Below are positions 6,190-7,735 of a DNA stretch of 7,735 nucleotides, one piece after another (within the stretch, counting starts at the first letter, position 1; every line of letters begins with the position of its first letter). A program made the position numbers and the translations under genes. The DNA is from Actinomycetota bacterium (lineage in GTDB: Bacteria > Actinomycetota > Actinomycetes > Streptosporangiales > Streptosporangiaceae), in NCBI GenBank assembly GCA_003168295.1, contig PMST01000642.1:24791-32525 (forward strand), written 5' to 3'. Under the pieces are notes generated by a model, which was not told where the DNA came from, searched no databases, and saw nothing but the letters and a program-made list of their open reading frames with translations.

Positions 6190-7031
6190 CGACCACGTCC
6201 GTTACCCCGGCCCGCAGGCCCGCGGGCCCGGCCACCGGAGGCCGCGCCGGGTTCGCCAACCTGATGCGGGCTGAGTGGACGAAGATCCGCTCGGTGCGTT
6301 CGACCGTCTGGACGCTGCTTATTTTCATCGTGGTGTGCGTCGGCCTCACCGCGCTGATCACCTGGCTGACCGAATCACACTGGAACGGTCCGCACGCCGC
6401 GTCCCGGGATGCCAGCGCCCTGTCTGACCCGGTCGGCTTCATCCTGGGGGCGGGGGTCGGACTAGGGCAGCTCGCGATCGCCGTGCTCGGCGTGCTGGTC
6501 ATGACGAGCGAGTACTCGAGCGGGGTTATTCGTGCCTCGCTGCTGGCCGTGCCGCGCCGGATACCGATGCTGGCCGCCAAGGCGGTGGTGTTCGCCCTGC
6601 TGCTGCTCGTGGTGACGGAGATCGTGGCGTTCTTCTCGTTCTTCGCCGGCTCGGCCATCCTGCACGCCCACGTCGCGGTGTCGCTGGGTGAGGAGGGCGT
6701 GGCCCGCGCGGTAGCCGGGGCCGGCCTGTACCTCACCGTGCTCGGGTTGTTCTCGCTGGCGATCGGGACGATGATCCGGCACACGGCCGGCGCCATCTCC
6801 ACGGCCATCGGCGTCGTTTTCGTGCTGCCCATCCTGTCCGGCCTGCTGCCGGGCAGCTGGGGCGCCCACATCAACGCCTACCTGCCCGAGCAGGCCGGGA
6901 CGCTGATCACGCACACGCAGGAAGTGTCCGGTGACCTGCTGTCACCGTGGCAGGGGTTTGGCGTGCTGTGCATCTGGGCGGCGCTGATGCTGGCGGCCGC
7001 CGCCTACCTGCTCGCCCGCCGTGACGCCTGA
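6186..7031 (+). CDS. ABC-2 type transporter permease
   Basis: A 281-residue membrane protein forming the channel for the preceding ATPase. After a Pro/Arg-rich cytoplasmic N-terminus and an RAEWTKIRSVRSTVWTL lead-in, about six membrane segments are seen, near residues 42-61, 84-106, 129-158, 174-195, 200-221 and 254-277. The motif MTSEYSSGVIRASLLAVPRR (106-125) is the loop after the second helix that is characteristic of Gram-positive ABC-2 permeases. The ATG at 6186 overlaps the TGA of the ATPase gene (ATGA), implying coupled translation, and GGAGAAGGG (6169-6177) lies eight bases before it. The C-terminus ends in LLARRDA, usual for the family. No clear terminator follows. Confidence 0.9.
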   Translation: MTTTSVTPARRPAGPATGGRAGFANLMRAEWTKIRSVRSTVWTLLIFIVVCVGLTALITWLTESHWNGPHAASRDASALSDPVGFILGAGVGLGQLAIAVLGVLVMTSEYSSGVIRASLLAVPRRIPMLAAKAVVFALLLLVVTEIVAFFSFFAGSAILHAHVAVSLGEEGVARAVAGAGLYLTVLGLFSLAIGTMIRHTAGAISTAIGVVFVLPILSGLLPGSWGAHINAYLPEQAGTLITHTQEVSGDLLSPWQGFGVLCIWAALMLAAAAYLLARRDA

Positions 7032-7127
7032 CTCCGGTAAAACAGCTGAATTAGCCGCGGCGCGCCCGAAGGTGTCCCTTATCACAGCCCGGAGCTAGCA
7101 CTTCGACGGCATGCCCTGGCTATTCTT

Positions 7128-7141
7128 AGGTATATATACCT
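7128..7141. promoter_or_regulatory. perfect 14-bp palindrome AGGTATATATACCT
   Basis: The sequence equals its own reverse complement over all 14 bases and stands out as the most AT-rich element in the window. GT...AC half-sites with a TATA core suggest a GntR- or PadR-like dimer operator, though no specific regulator can be named. It is 97 bp after the permease and 284 bp before PEP carboxykinase, so it may also mark the promoter of an unrecognised transcript. Confidence 0.4.
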
Positions 7142-7347
7142 CATCGTGGTGGACGCGGATAAAGGTCGGCCGCTGTCCGCAGGTGATAGTTGCCTGGCAT
7201 CGACGACACGAATGATCTCGTGGAGCGTGAATGGCCGGAACCGCATACTCGCTGGTGAGGCACCACATCGCCGCGAGACACGACCACCTGGGTCCCCATG
7301 GTGCGGGGATCTTCGGCTCTGTTCTAGGCGCATTGCCACCCGGCAAT

Positions 7348-7363
7348 AATGGACTAGACCATT
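7348..7363. promoter_or_regulatory. DasR (dre)-like operator upstream of PEP carboxykinase
   Basis: AATGGACTAGACCATT matches 13 of 16 positions of the Streptomyces DasR consensus A(G/C)TGGTCTAGACCA(G/C)T as I recall it, and 14 of its own 16 positions are palindromic. It lies 61 bp before the chosen PEP carboxykinase start. DasR and related HutC-subfamily GntR repressors answer to amino-sugar phosphates. That such a protein acts here is inference. Confidence 0.4.
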
Positions 7364-7385
7364 TATAGCGTAACCACCGTCGGAC

Positions 7386-7407
7386 AGGACTACTCCGGGT
7401 AAGTCCT
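7386..7407. repeat. inverted repeat just before the PEP carboxykinase ribosome site
   Basis: AGGACT (7386-7391) and AGTCCT (7402-7407) are perfect complements separated by ten bases. The repeat ends four bases before AGGAG (7412-7416). It could be an operator half-site pair or a small leader hairpin; six-base arms can occur by chance. Confidence 0.25.
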
Positions 7408-7424
7408 ATGCAGGAGAGATGGAA

Positions 7425-7735
7425 ATGTTCAGCGCGGACGTTATTGACGATCAAAAACAGACAAGCTTCCCCGAGCTGGCCAAGTGGGTGCGAGACATCG
7501 CGCAGCTGACCAAGCCCGACGAGGTGGTCTGGTGCGACGGCTCGCAGCAGGAGTGGGAGCGGCTGACCAGCCAGCTCATCGAGAGCGGTACGTTCACGCG
7601 GCTGAACCCGAAGCTGCGGCCGAACAGCTTCTGCTGCGCGTCCGACCCCGGTGACGTGGCGCGGGTGGAGGACCGCACCTTCATCTGCTCCGAGCGGGAA
7701 GCCGACGCCGGCCCGACCAACAACTGGATCGCGCC
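7425..7735 (+). CDS. pckG: GTP-dependent phosphoenolpyruvate carboxykinase, N-terminal part
   Basis: The first 103 residues of the cytosolic gluconeogenic enzyme that converts oxaloacetate and GTP to phosphoenolpyruvate, CO2 and GDP. The frame is open through the right edge, so the gene is cut. Family stretches are [40 protein letters not shown], then [18 protein letters not shown] and DAGPTNNW. The Arg in DVARVE (residue 80) aligns with the substrate-binding Arg87 of rat PEPCK. The nucleotide-binding and active-site Cys loops lie beyond the window. ATG 7425 is preferred over ATG 7419 because AGGAG (7412-7416) is then eight bases away rather than two. The first codons (GTT ATT GAC GAT CAA AAA) are unusually AT-rich, common at the start of well-translated genes. 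Possible control sites are the dre-like element and inverted repeat upstream. Confidence 0.92.
   Translation, partial: MFSADVIDDQKQTSFPELAKWVRDIAQLTKPDEVVWCDGSQQEWERLTSQLIESGTFTRLNPKLRPNSFCCASDPGDVARVEDRTFICSEREADAGPTNNWIA

Larger units (their letters stand above)
7032..7424. other. gene-free region of about 390 bp upstream of PEP carboxykinase
   Basis: No convincing gene is found on either strand. The open frames here have poor codon bias and no recognisable domain. Base composition is less GC-rich than the neighbouring genes, with AT-rich patches at 7121-7141 and 7344-7373. It contains three inverted repeats listed separately (7128-7141, 7348-7363, 7386-7407) and weak hairpins TCCCC/GGGGA (7293-7309) and ATTGCC/GGCAAT (7332-7347). 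Its size suggests a complex promoter region for PEP carboxykinase or the remains of a lost gene. Confidence 0.6.

Noticed and set aside
7032..7424. Possible tRNA, riboswitch or CRISPR array in the gene-free region
   Set aside because: No cloverleaf, conserved aptamer core or regularly spaced repeats could be seen.
7441..7450. TTATTGACGA, identical to the sequence containing the monooxygenase -35 box (2529-2538)
   Set aside because: This copy is inside the pckG coding sequence with no matching -10 at the right spacing; a ten-base match is probably coincidence.
7095..7454. Minus-strand open frame across the pckG upstream region
   Set aside because: It has poor codon bias and no recognisable motif, and it overlaps the pckG start; treated as non-coding.
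7451..7723. Minus-strand open frame at the right edge
   Set aside because: It is the shadow of the PEP carboxykinase reading frame, which has strong family motifs on the plus strand.

Overview
The window looks like chromosomal DNA from a high-GC actinobacterium. Codon third positions are almost all G or C. Several starts show the actinobacterial pattern of a TANNNT box six bases before the start codon with no ribosome-binding site. The gene families (Rv1284-type carbonic anhydrase, BcrA/DrrA-type ABC pair, GTP-type PEP carboxykinase) are typical of Streptomyces-like or Streptosporangium-like organisms. I cannot assign a genus.

Layout. Bases 1-561 hold the C-terminal end of an NRAMP-type divalent metal transporter cut by the left edge. 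Bases 656-1150 encode a small beta-carbonic anhydrase, preceded by a 27-bp imperfect palindrome and followed by a strong hairpin. Bases 1226-2098 encode a PaaX-family repressor with a probable leaderless start. It converges on, and overlaps by 11 bp, a minus-strand RidA-family gene (2088-2489). RidA is divergent from a large flavoenzyme gene (2589-5246) across a 99-bp spacer with a near-consensus promoter and inverted repeats. The flavoenzyme joins an aromatic-acyl-CoA FAD monooxygenase to an Old Yellow Enzyme reductase, the architecture of 2-aminobenzoyl-CoA monooxygenase/reductase and salicylyl-CoA 5-hydroxylase/oxidoreductase. Next come a two-gene ABC exporter (5239-6189 and 6186-7031), a 393-bp gene-free region rich in palindromes, and the start of GTP-dependent PEP carboxykinase (7425 to the right edge).

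How the genes may work together. The centre (1226-5246) reads as a small regulated unit. A PaaX-type repressor, a family usually answering to aryl-CoA thioesters, sits beside a divergent pair made of a Rid protein and an aryl-CoA dearomatising enzyme. The Rid protein lacks the arginine that binds the free carboxylate of imino acids in RidA. The known 2-aminobenzoyl-CoA reaction gives a cyclic enamine whose carboxyl is tied up as a CoA thioester. I therefore propose, as inference only, that this Rid protein acts on or protects against that product. No CoA ligase or beta-oxidation genes are in view, so substrate supply and product use must lie elsewhere.

Other points are the roughly 90-residue arginine-rich tail on the flavoenzyme, which looks like translated intergenic DNA, and two palindromes upstream of PEP carboxykinase, one resembling the DasR (dre) operator. 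All calls rest on reading the sequence and on remembered family features; no database search was run.
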